From positions 163,634 to 227,633 of the forward strand of contig NZ_FTNV01000004.1 in NCBI RefSeq assembly GCF_900156535.1: DNA of 64,000 bases. Direction: 5' to 3'. Source of the stretch: Roseovarius nanhaiticus. Its GTDB lineage: Bacteria > Pseudomonadota > Alphaproteobacteria > Rhodobacterales > Rhodobacteraceae. Below, piece by piece: positions 28,725-37,058 of this stretch. Both the position numbers and the translations under genes were made by a program. The first letter of the stretch is position 1. Each line of letters begins with the position of its first letter. The notes beneath the pieces are model-generated. The model made no database searches, was not told where the DNA came from, and worked only from the letters and a program-made list of their open reading frames with translations.

Positions 28725-29749
28725 CATTGGCGCTTGTGATCGACGACGATGCGCGCAGCGTCAAAGCGGCGCTGACGGCGTTGTCCGGCATACCTGATGA
28801 CGGGCGCCCACTGCTTATTTTCGATGCTGGAACGAGTCCGAAAACCCGCGATGCGGTGCAACATTTCCTGCGCAGGAACGGGGGCGAGTTGATCACGCTT
28901 GGCGCATCCATAACGCACGGCGAGGCCGAGGATCTGGCACGGCAACGCACCGGCGCCGACTATGTCCTGACATTGGGTTGCGACGATCGCGTTCACCCGC
29001 CCGGCCTGTATCAGCTGGAAGAGTGTCTGCGGCTTCGCCCTGAACACGTTTTGCTGGCTATCGGCTGGTGGCTGACCAGCTGCGACAGGTATCTGACCGG
29101 ACCTGATGAGGCGCGGCTTACTGCGATGGCCGCCACCATCCTCGCGGAGGAGGCCGCCGGGCTTTTTCCCGCACCACGGCGCTTGCTTGTGAAGGGAGGT
29201 CGACGCCAAAAATCAGAAGCGGGTGACGATCCTGCCAAAACATGGTCCGTTTGGACGAGCGCATTGAAGAACGTCGACGAAATCCATGTCCAGCCGGTGC
29301 CCCCGATCCTGCGGCGGATGCCGTCACATGGCCCTGCCAGCCTCATGAATTTCATTCAGGCCTCCATCGCCAAGGCGCCTCGGGCTGAAAAAGCCGCGCG
29401 CTTGGCCCGCCTTTTGCCTTGGCTGGCGGATGAATGCACGCTCGCGCCCGCCGAGGCGGCGCTATCGACGATGACCGCCGCAACGGCCCTGTTGCGCGCA
29501 ATGCCCCGCGCCCAGCGCCGCATGCTTTGCAGTATGCCATTCGCGCCGGGCGCCCTCTTCCAATCGCTCCAGAATGGACAGAAGGGCGAGGCCATGGCGC
29601 ACCTCTGCATGATGGCGGCTGCGCGCAACGATGCCAAAACAACCGCCCTCGCCGAGGAATACGCAGCCTTGCGCAGCGATCTGGAGGCAGCTCTGCCAGG
29701 CCCCGAATATCTGCGCGATTTGCACAGCCGATTAATGGGACTGGGCTAG
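28718..29749 (+). CDS. Divergent GT2-like protein, last gene of the operon
   Basis: A 343-residue protein that begins like a GT-A enzyme (MLTLALVIDDDARS) and keeps a possible metal site in TLGCDDRVHP (D89-D90), but it lacks the usual nucleotide-binding VVDD and GxxxARN motifs. Residues about 180-340 are alanine-rich and helical. It starts like its upstream neighbour (LTLALVI), which hints at shared origin. It may be a degenerate or specialised transferase. Confidence in the exact function is low, but the gene itself is supported by coupling and codon use. Confidence 0.65.
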   Translation: MLTLALVIDDDARSVKAALTALSGIPDDGRPLLIFDAGTSPKTRDAVQHFLRRNGGELITLGASITHGEAEDLARQRTGADYVLTLGCDDRVHPPGLYQLEECLRLRPEHVLLAIGWWLTSCDRYLTGPDEARLTAMAATILAEEAAGLFPAPRRLLVKGGRRQKSEAGDDPAKTWSVWTSALKNVDEIHVQPVPPILRRMPSHGPASLMNFIQASIAKAPRAEKAARLARLLPWLADECTLAPAEAALSTMTAATALLRAMPRAQRRMLCSMPFAPGALFQSLQNGQKGEAMAHLCMMAAARNDAKTTALAEEYAALRSDLEAALPGPEYLRDLHSRLMGLG

Positions 29750-30074
29750 ACGTGCCGTCGAAGAGAGAAAGTAGGGAGCCAATTGGAAGGTGTCGGTGTG
29801 ACGAACTCCGCCATTGGAAATAAATCAGTGGCCCGCCTGTCGTTGGCCATCGCAGGAACACCCGCGTGTCGAAATGAACTGAACTGGCGGTCAACAAGAC
29901 ATTCTGTCCGAGCTTTTGCCCGGTAGATCGCTGCCAACCCTGACCCCGGCCACCCGCAATCGCGCTGCTATCTGCGCGCCCGGCGTCCCAGTGCGTTTTT
30001 TTATCACGGTCGGCCCAGATCACTGAGCGATGAAGTAGGCGGCGCAGTCCGCAAGGTCAGCGCCGCCTTTGGGA
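29750..30074. other. Gene-free interval after the polysaccharide operon
   Basis: No gene seen. A run of seven T at 29996-30002 follows GC-rich sequence but without a clear stem. An 8-bp inverted repeat (GGCGGCGC at 30038-30045, GCGCCGCC at 30060-30067) lies just after the stop of the EF-hand gene and could act as its 3' hairpin. Confidence 0.5.
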
Positions 30075-30590
30075 TCAGCCGCGTTTGCCGCCCATCTTGC
30101 CGCGATCCGCGCGGTCAAGCTGACCGTCATCGTTTCGATCCATCCGTTCCACGATATTGCCGAAACGCGCGTCCATCTCGGCCTGAGTGATGGCACCGTC
30201 GCCATCCGCATCCAGATCTTGGAACGCATCGACCATTCGGTTCTTTGTCAGTTCCAGATAGACGGTCTCGAACTCGTCGAGCGAAATGTCGCCTTCGCCC
30301 GAGTCATCGGCACCGGTGACGAGCGCACTGCGAAAATTGTCCACTTCGGTCTGTGTCACGGCCCGATCACCATTCGCATCAACCTGGCGCAGAATCTCGC
30401 GCATCATGCCGCCGCGATGGCCGCCGTGGCCCTTGCCGTGACGCGCATGATCGCCCTGCTTTGCCTTCATCTCGGAGGCGGCGGCCGCTGGCTCGACCGG
30501 GTCGGCGCCTTGGGCATTGGCCAAGGTTAGGCCGCCGAGGACGGTCATCAGGGCGAGAAAACTGACGGGGAGAATCTTGGAAGAAGTCAT
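30075..30590 (-). CDS. Exported EF-hand calcium-binding protein
   Basis: A 171-residue protein with a signal peptide (about residues 1-26, ending LTLANA). A histidine/glycine-rich stretch (about 46-61) is followed by EF-hand loops: DANGDRAVTQTE (70-81), an atypical DDSGEGDISLDE (94-105), DLDADGDGAITQAE near 125 and DRNDDGQLDRAD near 150. It should bind calcium in the periplasm or outside the cell. It is divergent from the OmpR-type two-component genes at 30837, which may sense the same signal or regulate it. Confidence 0.88.
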   Translation of the reverse strand: MTSSKILPVSFLALMTVLGGLTLANAQGADPVEPAAAASEMKAKQGDHARHGKGHGGHRGGMMREILRQVDANGDRAVTQTEVDNFRSALVTGADDSGEGDISLDEFETVYLELTKNRMVDAFQDLDADGDGAITQAEMDARFGNIVERMDRNDDGQLDRADRGKMGGKRG

Positions 30591-30614
30591 GTCGTATCCT
30601 TTCGGGTTTCAGGT

Positions 30615-30651
30615 CGAGGCATTCATCGCCTCGGTGACACCTACCTAGGTA
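30615..30651. promoter_or_regulatory. Dyads in the EF-hand / response-regulator intergenic region
   Basis: A CGAGGC/GCCTCG hairpin (30615-30620, 30628-30633) and a perfect 10-bp palindrome TACCTAGGTA (30642-30651) lie in the divergent region. A site for the adjacent response regulator is possible but is not supported by a known consensus. Confidence 0.25.
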
Positions 30652-30836
30652 CAATCGCGCCCGAAGGTGTGTCAGCGCGAGGCCGGTTTTGTCGCCGGTG
30701 GTCGCAAACCCAGAACCTGATACAGCTTGCGACAAACAATGCCTAAAAAGCTGCCCTGCGAGGTTGATCAAGCTGCTGAAAGCGGCGCTAGTAGAGCCAA
30801 GGCAGGCTTTTTTCGCCAGCAACCCAGAAGGACATC

Positions 30837-31574
30837 ATGACCGATCCGATCGCGCCTCAAATCCTGATTGTCGACGATGCCCGCGACATCCGCGAGCCGC
30901 TGGGACAATATCTGCGCAAGCAGGGATTTCGCACGCGGCTGGCCGCTCATGCCGGCGAAGCGCGCGATGTGCTGGCGGAGGCGACAATCCATCTGGTCGT
31001 ACTGGACATCATGATGCCGGGCGAGGACGGGCTGAGCCTGTGCCGCTGGCTGGTGGCGCAAGGCGGTCCGCCGGTGCTTCTCCTGACTGCCATGGCCGAC
31101 GAAACGGACCGTATCGTCGGGCTGGAATTGGGCGCCGATGACTACCTGGTCAAACCGTTCAACCCTCGCGAGCTGTTGGCGCGGGTGCGGGCGATCTTGC
31201 GCCGAATGCCGCCCGAGATCGCCGCGCCGCCAAGCGCACGGCGCGCCTTTGCGGATTGGGTGCATGACCCGGACGCGCGGCAACTGGTAAATGTTCAAGG
31301 CCACACCGTGAGCCTGACCAGCGCCGAGAACCGCCTGCTTGGCATTTTCCTGGATCACCCCCGCAGTGTGCTGAGCCGTGCGGTCCTGTTGGATTTGACT
31401 GCAGGACGCGAGGCCAAGGCCTATGACCGCGCGATCGACAACCAGATCAGTCGCCTCCGCCGCAAGATCGAGGCCGATCCCGGGAACCCGCAAATATTGG
31501 TGACGGAATGGGGCGGCGGCTATCGCCTCGTGGCGGATGTGACACCAGCCCCCACCGGTGCGGGAAGCGCATGA
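30837..31574 (+). CDS. OmpR-family response regulator
   Basis: A 245-residue two-domain regulator. The receiver has the acidic pair D13-D14, the phosphorylated D57 in VVLDIMMPGEDG, T84 and K106 in YLVKPFNP. The winged-helix DNA-binding domain covers about residues 135-235 (LTSAENRLLGIFL, RAIDNQISRLRRKIE, VTEWGGGYRL). It overlaps the kinase gene by 4 nt, so the two form a pair. The divergent EF-hand gene is a likely target. Confidence 0.94.
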   Translation: MTDPIAPQILIVDDARDIREPLGQYLRKQGFRTRLAAHAGEARDVLAEATIHLVVLDIMMPGEDGLSLCRWLVAQGGPPVLLLTAMADETDRIVGLELGADDYLVKPFNPRELLARVRAILRRMPPEIAAPPSARRAFADWVHDPDARQLVNVQGHTVSLTSAENRLLGIFLDHPRSVLSRAVLLDLTAGREAKAYDRAIDNQISRLRRKIEADPGNPQILVTEWGGGYRLVADVTPAPTGAGSA

Positions 31575-32959
31575 TGCGCCGCCTCGCGCGCCTTTTTCCC
31601 GACGCACTGGCCGGGCGCATCGTATTCCTTTTGGCCGCGACCATTCTTGCCGCCAACCTGATCGCCCTCGCCGTTCTGGGCGTGCAGCAACAGCGTTTTG
31701 ACCGGCAGGCGCGTGAGGACCGCGAAATCGAGCGGATTGCCGCCCTTATCCCGGCGATGGAAGCGGTCGATGCGCAGGTGCGCCGCGTGATCGCACGCGA
31801 TGCCTCGACCCGCTTCGCCCGCGTCCGGGTGGAAAGCAAGCCGCTGCTGACAGAAACCGCGCCGGGCGCCCGCGCCGCCTATATCGCGCAAAGCCTGCGC
31901 GACACGTTGGGCCGCGACGATATCAGCGTTGCAATCATCGCCCGTCCCCTCCCCAGCGCCGGGCGGGACGACAATGCGCGGCGCGATCGCCCGGAAGGCC
32001 GCCAGCGCAGCAGCAGCGTGATCGCCATCACTGCGCCGCTCAGCGCGCGTGACGGTGCGCCTGCATGGCTCAACGTCGTTACCAGCGGTGCAGAGCTGCG
32101 TCCCGGGCGGCCTGACGCACGCCTGTTTCTGACGGTTCTGGCCTTGTCGCTCCTTTTGGTACTGGGCGTGTCGATCCTCTTGGCGCGACATCTGACGCAG
32201 CCCCTGGCCGAGCTGTCGCGCGCCGCCGAGGCCGCAGGGCGCGGCGACCGAAGCGCACGCGTGCCTGAAACCGGCGCCCTCGAAATGCGAAAGGCTGCGC
32301 AGGCCTTCAATGCGATGCAGGCCGAAATTTCGCAATTCGACGCAGAACGAATGCGCACGCTGGCCGCTATTGGCCATGATTTGCGCACGCCGATGACCAG
32401 CCTTCGCATCCGCGCCGAAATGGTCGAGGACGACGCACAGCGCGATGCGATGATTCAGACGTTGGACGACATGACAGTAATGGCCGACGGCCTGGTAAGC
32501 TATGCGCGCGAGAGCCGGGACAGCGAGAAGATGGCGCCGTTGGACCTATCCGCGCTCCTGAGCCGTCTTTGCGAAGCGCGCGGCGTGACATGCGCAGCCG
32601 GCGGGCCGCTGATCGTGGCCGCGCGCCCAGTCGGGTTGGGCCGCGCCATCGGAAACCTTATCGACAATGCCCTGCGCTACGGCGGCGACGCGAACGTGGC
32701 GCTGGCGCAAGAGAAAGCACACGCAATTGTCACCGTGACCGATAACGGCCCCGGCATACCAGAAGACCGGTTTGCCGAAATGTTCGAGCCTTTCACGCGC
32801 GGCGATGATAGCCGTAACACCGAGACCGGCGGCGCGGGTCTCGGCCTTGCAATCGCGCGCACGATCATCAACGCGCATGGCGGCGATATCACACTCGCCA
32901 ACCGGCCCGAAGGCGGACTGATCGCACGTGTACGCCTGCCCCTGGTCGAGGCGACCTAA
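31571..32959 (+). CDS. Sensor histidine kinase (EnvZ-like layout)
   Basis: A 462-residue protein starting at the ATG at 31571 overlapping the regulator stop. Two membrane helices (about 16-38 and 186-205) enclose a periplasmic domain of about 150 residues; HAMP follows at about 206-260, then the phospho-acceptor H269 in IGHDLRTPMTS, the N box GNLIDNALRYGG, the G1 box DNGPGIPEDRF and the F/G2 region FEPFTRGD...GGAGLGLAIA. The signal is unknown; the neighbouring calcium-binding protein suggests a divalent-cation link. Converges on pgi with 6 bp between stops. Confidence 0.94.
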   Translation: MMRRLARLFPDALAGRIVFLLAATILAANLIALAVLGVQQQRFDRQAREDREIERIAALIPAMEAVDAQVRRVIARDASTRFARVRVESKPLLTETAPGARAAYIAQSLRDTLGRDDISVAIIARPLPSAGRDDNARRDRPEGRQRSSSVIAITAPLSARDGAPAWLNVVTSGAELRPGRPDARLFLTVLALSLLLVLGVSILLARHLTQPLAELSRAAEAAGRGDRSARVPETGALEMRKAAQAFNAMQAEISQFDAERMRTLAAIGHDLRTPMTSLRIRAEMVEDDAQRDAMIQTLDDMTVMADGLVSYARESRDSEKMAPLDLSALLSRLCEARGVTCAAGGPLIVAARPVGLGRAIGNLIDNALRYGGDANVALAQEKAHAIVTVTDNGPGIPEDRFAEMFEPFTRGDDSRNTETGGAGLGLAIARTIINAHGGDITLANRPEGGLIARVRLPLVEAT

Positions 32960-32965
32960 CTTGTG

Positions 32966-34579
32966 TCATCGGCGCAGCGCGTCCAGCAAACCCTGAGTCG
33001 ATGCGTTCTTGGCCTCGCCCCCTTCGTCCCGCACCAGCGGTAGCAACGCATTGGCCAACTCCTTGCCCAGCTCGACGCCCCATTGGTCGAAAGAGTTAAT
33101 GCCCCAAATTATGCCCTCGACAAAGACGCGATGCTCGTAGAGCGCGATTATCTGGCCAAGGGCGAAAGGCGTCAGCTTGGGGTAGGCCAGGGTGATCGAT
33201 GGGCGGTTGCCGGGGAAGGTGCGATGCTGCGCCTGTCGGCGCGCTGCGTCCCCCTCGAACCCGGCGGCGCGCGCGATTTCAAGCGCGGCATCAAAGGACC
33301 GGCCTGTCATCAACGCCTCGGATTGCGCAAGGCAATTTGCTTTCAGAAGGTCGTGATGCGCCCCTAGCTCCGGCTCGTGCCCCTCCGCGGCGATCAGGAA
33401 TTCGGCCGGGACGACCTGGGTGCCTTGGTGCAAAAGCTGGAAAAAGGCGTGCTGGCCGTTTGTACCCGCCTCCCCCCAGACGATCGGTCCCGTCCCGTGC
33501 GCTGCGACCTCGCCGCTGCGGGTGACGCGCTTGCCATTGCTCTCCATATCCAGCTGTTGAAGATAGGCCGGCAGGCGCGCAAGGCGCTGATCATAAGGCA
33601 GAACCGCGCGAGTGCCGTAACCACAGATATCGCGGTGCCAAATCCCGACCAACCCCATGAGCAATGGCATGTTTTCACGCGGCTCGGCTGTGCAGAAATG
33701 CGCATCCATCGCGGTGCCGCCATCCAGAAACTCGCGAAACCTTTCAGGCCCGATGGCAAGCATGATGGGCAGGCCGACAGGCCCCCAGAGCGAGTAGCGC
33801 CCGCCGACCCAATCGGCGAAGCCAAAAACGCGCGCCCCCGGAATACCCAGTTCTGCCGTCCGATCGAGCGCCGTAGAAACCGCGGCCAGATGCGACGTCG
33901 CACCATTCCCCAACGCACTGCGCAGCCAATGGATCGCGGTGCGCGCATTGGTCATCGTCTCGGTCGTGGTGAACGTCTTGGACGCGATGATGACAAGCGT
34001 CGTCGCCGGATCAAGGCCGCGCAATACATCCGTGATATGCGCCCCATCCACGTTCGACACGAAATGACAGCGCGGCCCGTCATGATAGGGCGCCAGTGCA
34101 GCTGTCGCCATCGCGGGGCCAAGATCCGAGCCGCCGATACCGATATTCACGACATCGCTAAAACGCCCGCCTTCAGCAGTTTTCAGCCCACCGGATCGCA
34201 CCTCACGCGCGAAATCATTCATCTGGTCCAGCGTGTGCTGAATGGCAGGGCGTATATCCCCACCATCGACGACCAGCGGCTTGGTCTCGCGCGCGCGCAG
34301 GGCCGTGTGCAGCACTGCGCGGTCCTCGGTAAAGTTGATACGATCGCCGCGGAACATCGCCGCGCGCATACCGGCGACATCGGCCTCCTGCGCGAGAGCC
34401 AGAAGTAGATCCAGCGCGGCGGCGTCGATGCCTGTCTTCGAGACGTCCAGCAGCATTCCATCGGACCTGGCTGAGAACGTGTCAAAGCGATCCGGCGCCC
34501 GGAAAAGATCGGTGATAGATCTGCCGGCGGCCTCGGCATTGCGATGATTGATCCGCAACTTGCTCCAGACGTCGCTCAC
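32966..34579 (-). CDS. pgi: Glucose-6-phosphate isomerase
   Basis: A 537-residue enzyme, full length, starting with GTG at 34579. Family motifs include [53 protein letters not shown] and the C-terminal [21 protein letters not shown]. It interconverts glucose 6-phosphate and fructose 6-phosphate and so links glycolysis/Entner-Doudoroff flux to the hexose phosphates used by rmlA, ugd (via UDP-glucose) and manC. No zwf or pgl neighbour is present, although such neighbours are common in Rhodobacterales. Confidence 0.96.
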   Translation of the reverse strand: MSDVWSKLRINHRNAEAAGRSITDLFRAPDRFDTFSARSDGMLLDVSKTGIDAAALDLLLALAQEADVAGMRAAMFRGDRINFTEDRAVLHTALRARETKPLVVDGGDIRPAIQHTLDQMNDFAREVRSGGLKTAEGGRFSDVVNIGIGGSDLGPAMATAALAPYHDGPRCHFVSNVDGAHITDVLRGLDPATTLVIIASKTFTTTETMTNARTAIHWLRSALGNGATSHLAAVSTALDRTAELGIPGARVFGFADWVGGRYSLWGPVGLPIMLAIGPERFREFLDGGTAMDAHFCTAEPRENMPLLMGLVGIWHRDICGYGTRAVLPYDQRLARLPAYLQQLDMESNGKRVTRSGEVAAHGTGPIVWGEAGTNGQHAFFQLLHQGTQVVPAEFLIAAEGHEPELGAHHDLLKANCLAQSEALMTGRSFDAALEIARAAGFEGDAARRQAQHRTFPGNRPSITLAYPKLTPFALGQIIALYEHRVFVEGIIWGINSFDQWGVELGKELANALLPLVRDEGGEAKNASTQGLLDALRR

Positions 34580-35707
34580 CTGAGACCTCGCGATAAGAAA
34601 TCATTTCGGATTGTCGTGGCGACGTCCCGTTGTTGTGCCGCGAAATCAGGGCCGGCGCCCACCCTCCCGCCTCTCCGAATGATCGAAGCCATCATGCGAT
34701 AGGTTTGCGCCGCAATGAGCAACCGCGCGCCTTCGCAGGAGGATGCTACAGCGACAAGGTCCGCGCCCGGCAGAGTGGCCTGGCAATGGCAAGTCGCAGT
34801 ATTCGCTGCGTCAGGTCCGACAAGGCGGAGGCGCATCGACATTCTCCTCGGCAAGGGGCGCGGGGTATCGCGCGCACTCGAGTGGTGACCACAAAAACGG
34901 CGAACCGTTCTTTCATTTCCAATCCCGATGGTCCGCTGTCCGGCGTCTGCGGTCAAGGCGGCTGATACAGGGAACCTGCTCACTTCCACCCCGCGCAAGT
35001 CCTTGGGCATCTTTCGCGCAAGTCCCCGGTTTAACTCAGAAAGGGTGCTTGCTGCCTTAAGGATGATGAGAGGCGCACGCGGAAATTGACTGCGCGGACG
35101 TGGTTCGTCAAATGGCCCCGCAGCTTTCTCTGGCGGGAGCCGACAATTCTCGGTGGAACGCAGTCTTGTTCGGTCGCAACGTCTCCATTGAAGTATTAGT
35201 TACGCGCGCGGGATTTGAACGCTGTTTCTCGGAAATTTGCACAAGCCAGATCGAACGGTATTGCTCAGATCTTTGCGAGCGCACAGAGGCGCTGTGGTAA
35301 ACCAAACGAATGCCTGATCGAGCGAACGAAGGCAAAAAATACCCCGATAACAGGGCGATTTTCACACGAACAGGCAATCACTGCTCAAGATTCCAAGGTC
35401 TGACTTGCCGGACGACCGTTGAAAGAAACCTGCATGATTGGTGATAGGTGCAGCAGCCCGCGTGCCACCCTTAGTAATCCCGACACCGATATGGGCGTAA
35501 ATTTAGCGCGCACCCCGAGGTTCACGGCGAATTTGCCGCGTTCGAGGCATGCGATTGCAATTTCGGGTCCAAGGACACGCATCATCCGCTGGCCTAGGTC
35601 GCGCTTGATCTAAGCAAATCGCATTTTTATCTGCCAAGCCCAGAGGCCGCCTCAATGTCAGCCGTCGGCTGGCGGGCACGGAGCGAGTCCCCGCACGCAC
35701 CGTCTTT
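34580..35707. other. Gene-poor interval of about 1.1 kb
   Basis: No gene that I can support. A 144-codon frame on the minus strand ends in a GTGA overlap with pgi but has no recognisable domain and unusual composition; short plus-strand frames near 35.1-35.6 kb are equally unconvincing. No IS ends, tRNA or clear terminator were seen. The interval may be decayed DNA between pgi and the type I secretion operon. Confidence 0.5.
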
Positions 35708-37033
35708 TCACTCCTCGCGAAAGGCCCGCTGAAACTGGTCGAGCAGAGGGCGCGCAAAGTACGCCGCTGCCGTCTGCTCTTGGGTGGACAGGTAGATCTC
35801 GGCGGGCATGCCTGGCATCAGCGCCAGTCCATCCAGCCGGGCAAGCTCGTCTGCGGTAAGGAAGACGTGGCCTATGTAAAAGGGCTCGCCCGTCGCCGGG
35901 GACACTGTCGTCGCGGGAGAGATATGCGAGATGGTGCCGATGACTTCGGGCGTCGTTCGGTGATTGAACGATGAGAACCGGACACGGGCCGGTTGACCCA
36001 GATAGACTTGGTCGATCGCAGTTGTCGGAAGCTGCACTTCGATCCGCAGCTCGGCTGAGGACGGCACGATCGTCGCAAGGACCTCGGCAGGTGTGATGAC
36101 GCCGCCTTCGGTAAAGACCGACAGCTCGTTTATGCGGCCCGATATGGGCGCGCGGATCTCGGTCCGCGACAGGCGGTCGCGCACGGCCGAGAGCCGGTCC
36201 GAAAGCTCGAGGATGCGGGTTTCGACTACGGCCAACTCGCGCTGCGCTTCGGTGCGGGCGACCTCGTCGATAGCTAGGATACGCATGCCAATCTCGCTGA
36301 TGCGCGAGCGCGAGCGAGCGATGTTGGCGTCTATCTCGCCCAGCTTGCCGCGAAACTGGACCAGCTCGCGCTCGGCGTCCTCGACGCGTAGCGCTTCGAC
36401 CAGACCCTTCTCGAAAAGGCCGGTGATGCGATTGAGGCTTTTTTCCACCAAAAGGGTCTCGTCAGCCAGCGCCTCGCGCTGCGCATTCAGCGCGACGATT
36501 TCCTCATCGACCTGCGCGATGCCAAGATCAAGCTGCTCGCGCTGGTTCGCGCGATTGGCGATGTTGCCCGCGTGGAGTCGCGTCTCACCTGCCACCAGCT
36601 CGGCGTGTTTCGGGTCTGTGCTCAGAAGGCGCGCAGGGAACTGGATATCCTTGGCGCCTTCGCGGTCAGCGACAAGGCGCGCCCGGCGGGCCTCGGCCTC
36701 GTCCAGCTGCGCCGAGAGGATCGAAAGCTCGGCACGCGACTGCGCGTCATCGAGCAAGAAAAGGACTTGGCCTGCGATCACCTCGTCGCCCTCGCGAACC
36801 GTGATCGTCTCGACGATTCCGCCGTCGCGATGCTGAACCTGCTTGAGGTTCTGGTCGACCTTGACCGTGCCCATGGCAATCACCGCACCGGTCAGATTGG
36901 CGGTGAAGGCCCAAGCGCCCACGCCGCCCAGAAGGGCGACCACGAGGGTTGCGCCAAGAAAGACCCGCCCGCCCAGCCGGTCATAGGCCCCGCTGCGCTT
37001 TGGCTTGTCGCTGGAATTCGCCGCTTTGCTCAT
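35708..37033 (-). CDS. Type I secretion periplasmic adaptor (HlyD/PrtE family)
   Basis: A 441-residue membrane fusion protein starting at the ATG at 37033, preceded by AAAAGGAG. A short cytoplasmic tail is followed by one membrane helix (about 24-45), a lipoyl-like half (VKVDQNLKQVQHRDGGIV), a long alpha-hairpin coiled coil (about 100-280), the second lipoyl half (SRTEIRAPISGRINEL) and a C-terminal beta domain with MPAEIYLSTQEQTAAAYF. It joins the ABC exporter to an outer-membrane TolC-type channel. It is the last gene of the operon. No TolC gene is in the window. Confidence 0.94.
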   Translation of the reverse strand: MSKAANSSDKPKRSGAYDRLGGRVFLGATLVVALLGGVGAWAFTANLTGAVIAMGTVKVDQNLKQVQHRDGGIVETITVREGDEVIAGQVLFLLDDAQSRAELSILSAQLDEAEARRARLVADREGAKDIQFPARLLSTDPKHAELVAGETRLHAGNIANRANQREQLDLGIAQVDEEIVALNAQREALADETLLVEKSLNRITGLFEKGLVEALRVEDAERELVQFRGKLGEIDANIARSRSRISEIGMRILAIDEVARTEAQRELAVVETRILELSDRLSAVRDRLSRTEIRAPISGRINELSVFTEGGVITPAEVLATIVPSSAELRIEVQLPTTAIDQVYLGQPARVRFSSFNHRTTPEVIGTISHISPATTVSPATGEPFYIGHVFLTADELARLDGLALMPGMPAEIYLSTQEQTAAAYFARPLLDQFQRAFREE

Positions 37034-37058
37034 TTCGAGGCTCCTTTTCCCTGTCCGC

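Noticed and set aside
29980..30010. Rho-independent terminator at the T7 run
   Set aside because: No stable stem precedes the T-run on the plus strand.
34576..35010. 144-codon minus-strand frame overlapping the pgi start by GTGA
   Set aside because: The overlap is suggestive, but no domain, ribosome site or pgl-like sequence is visible.
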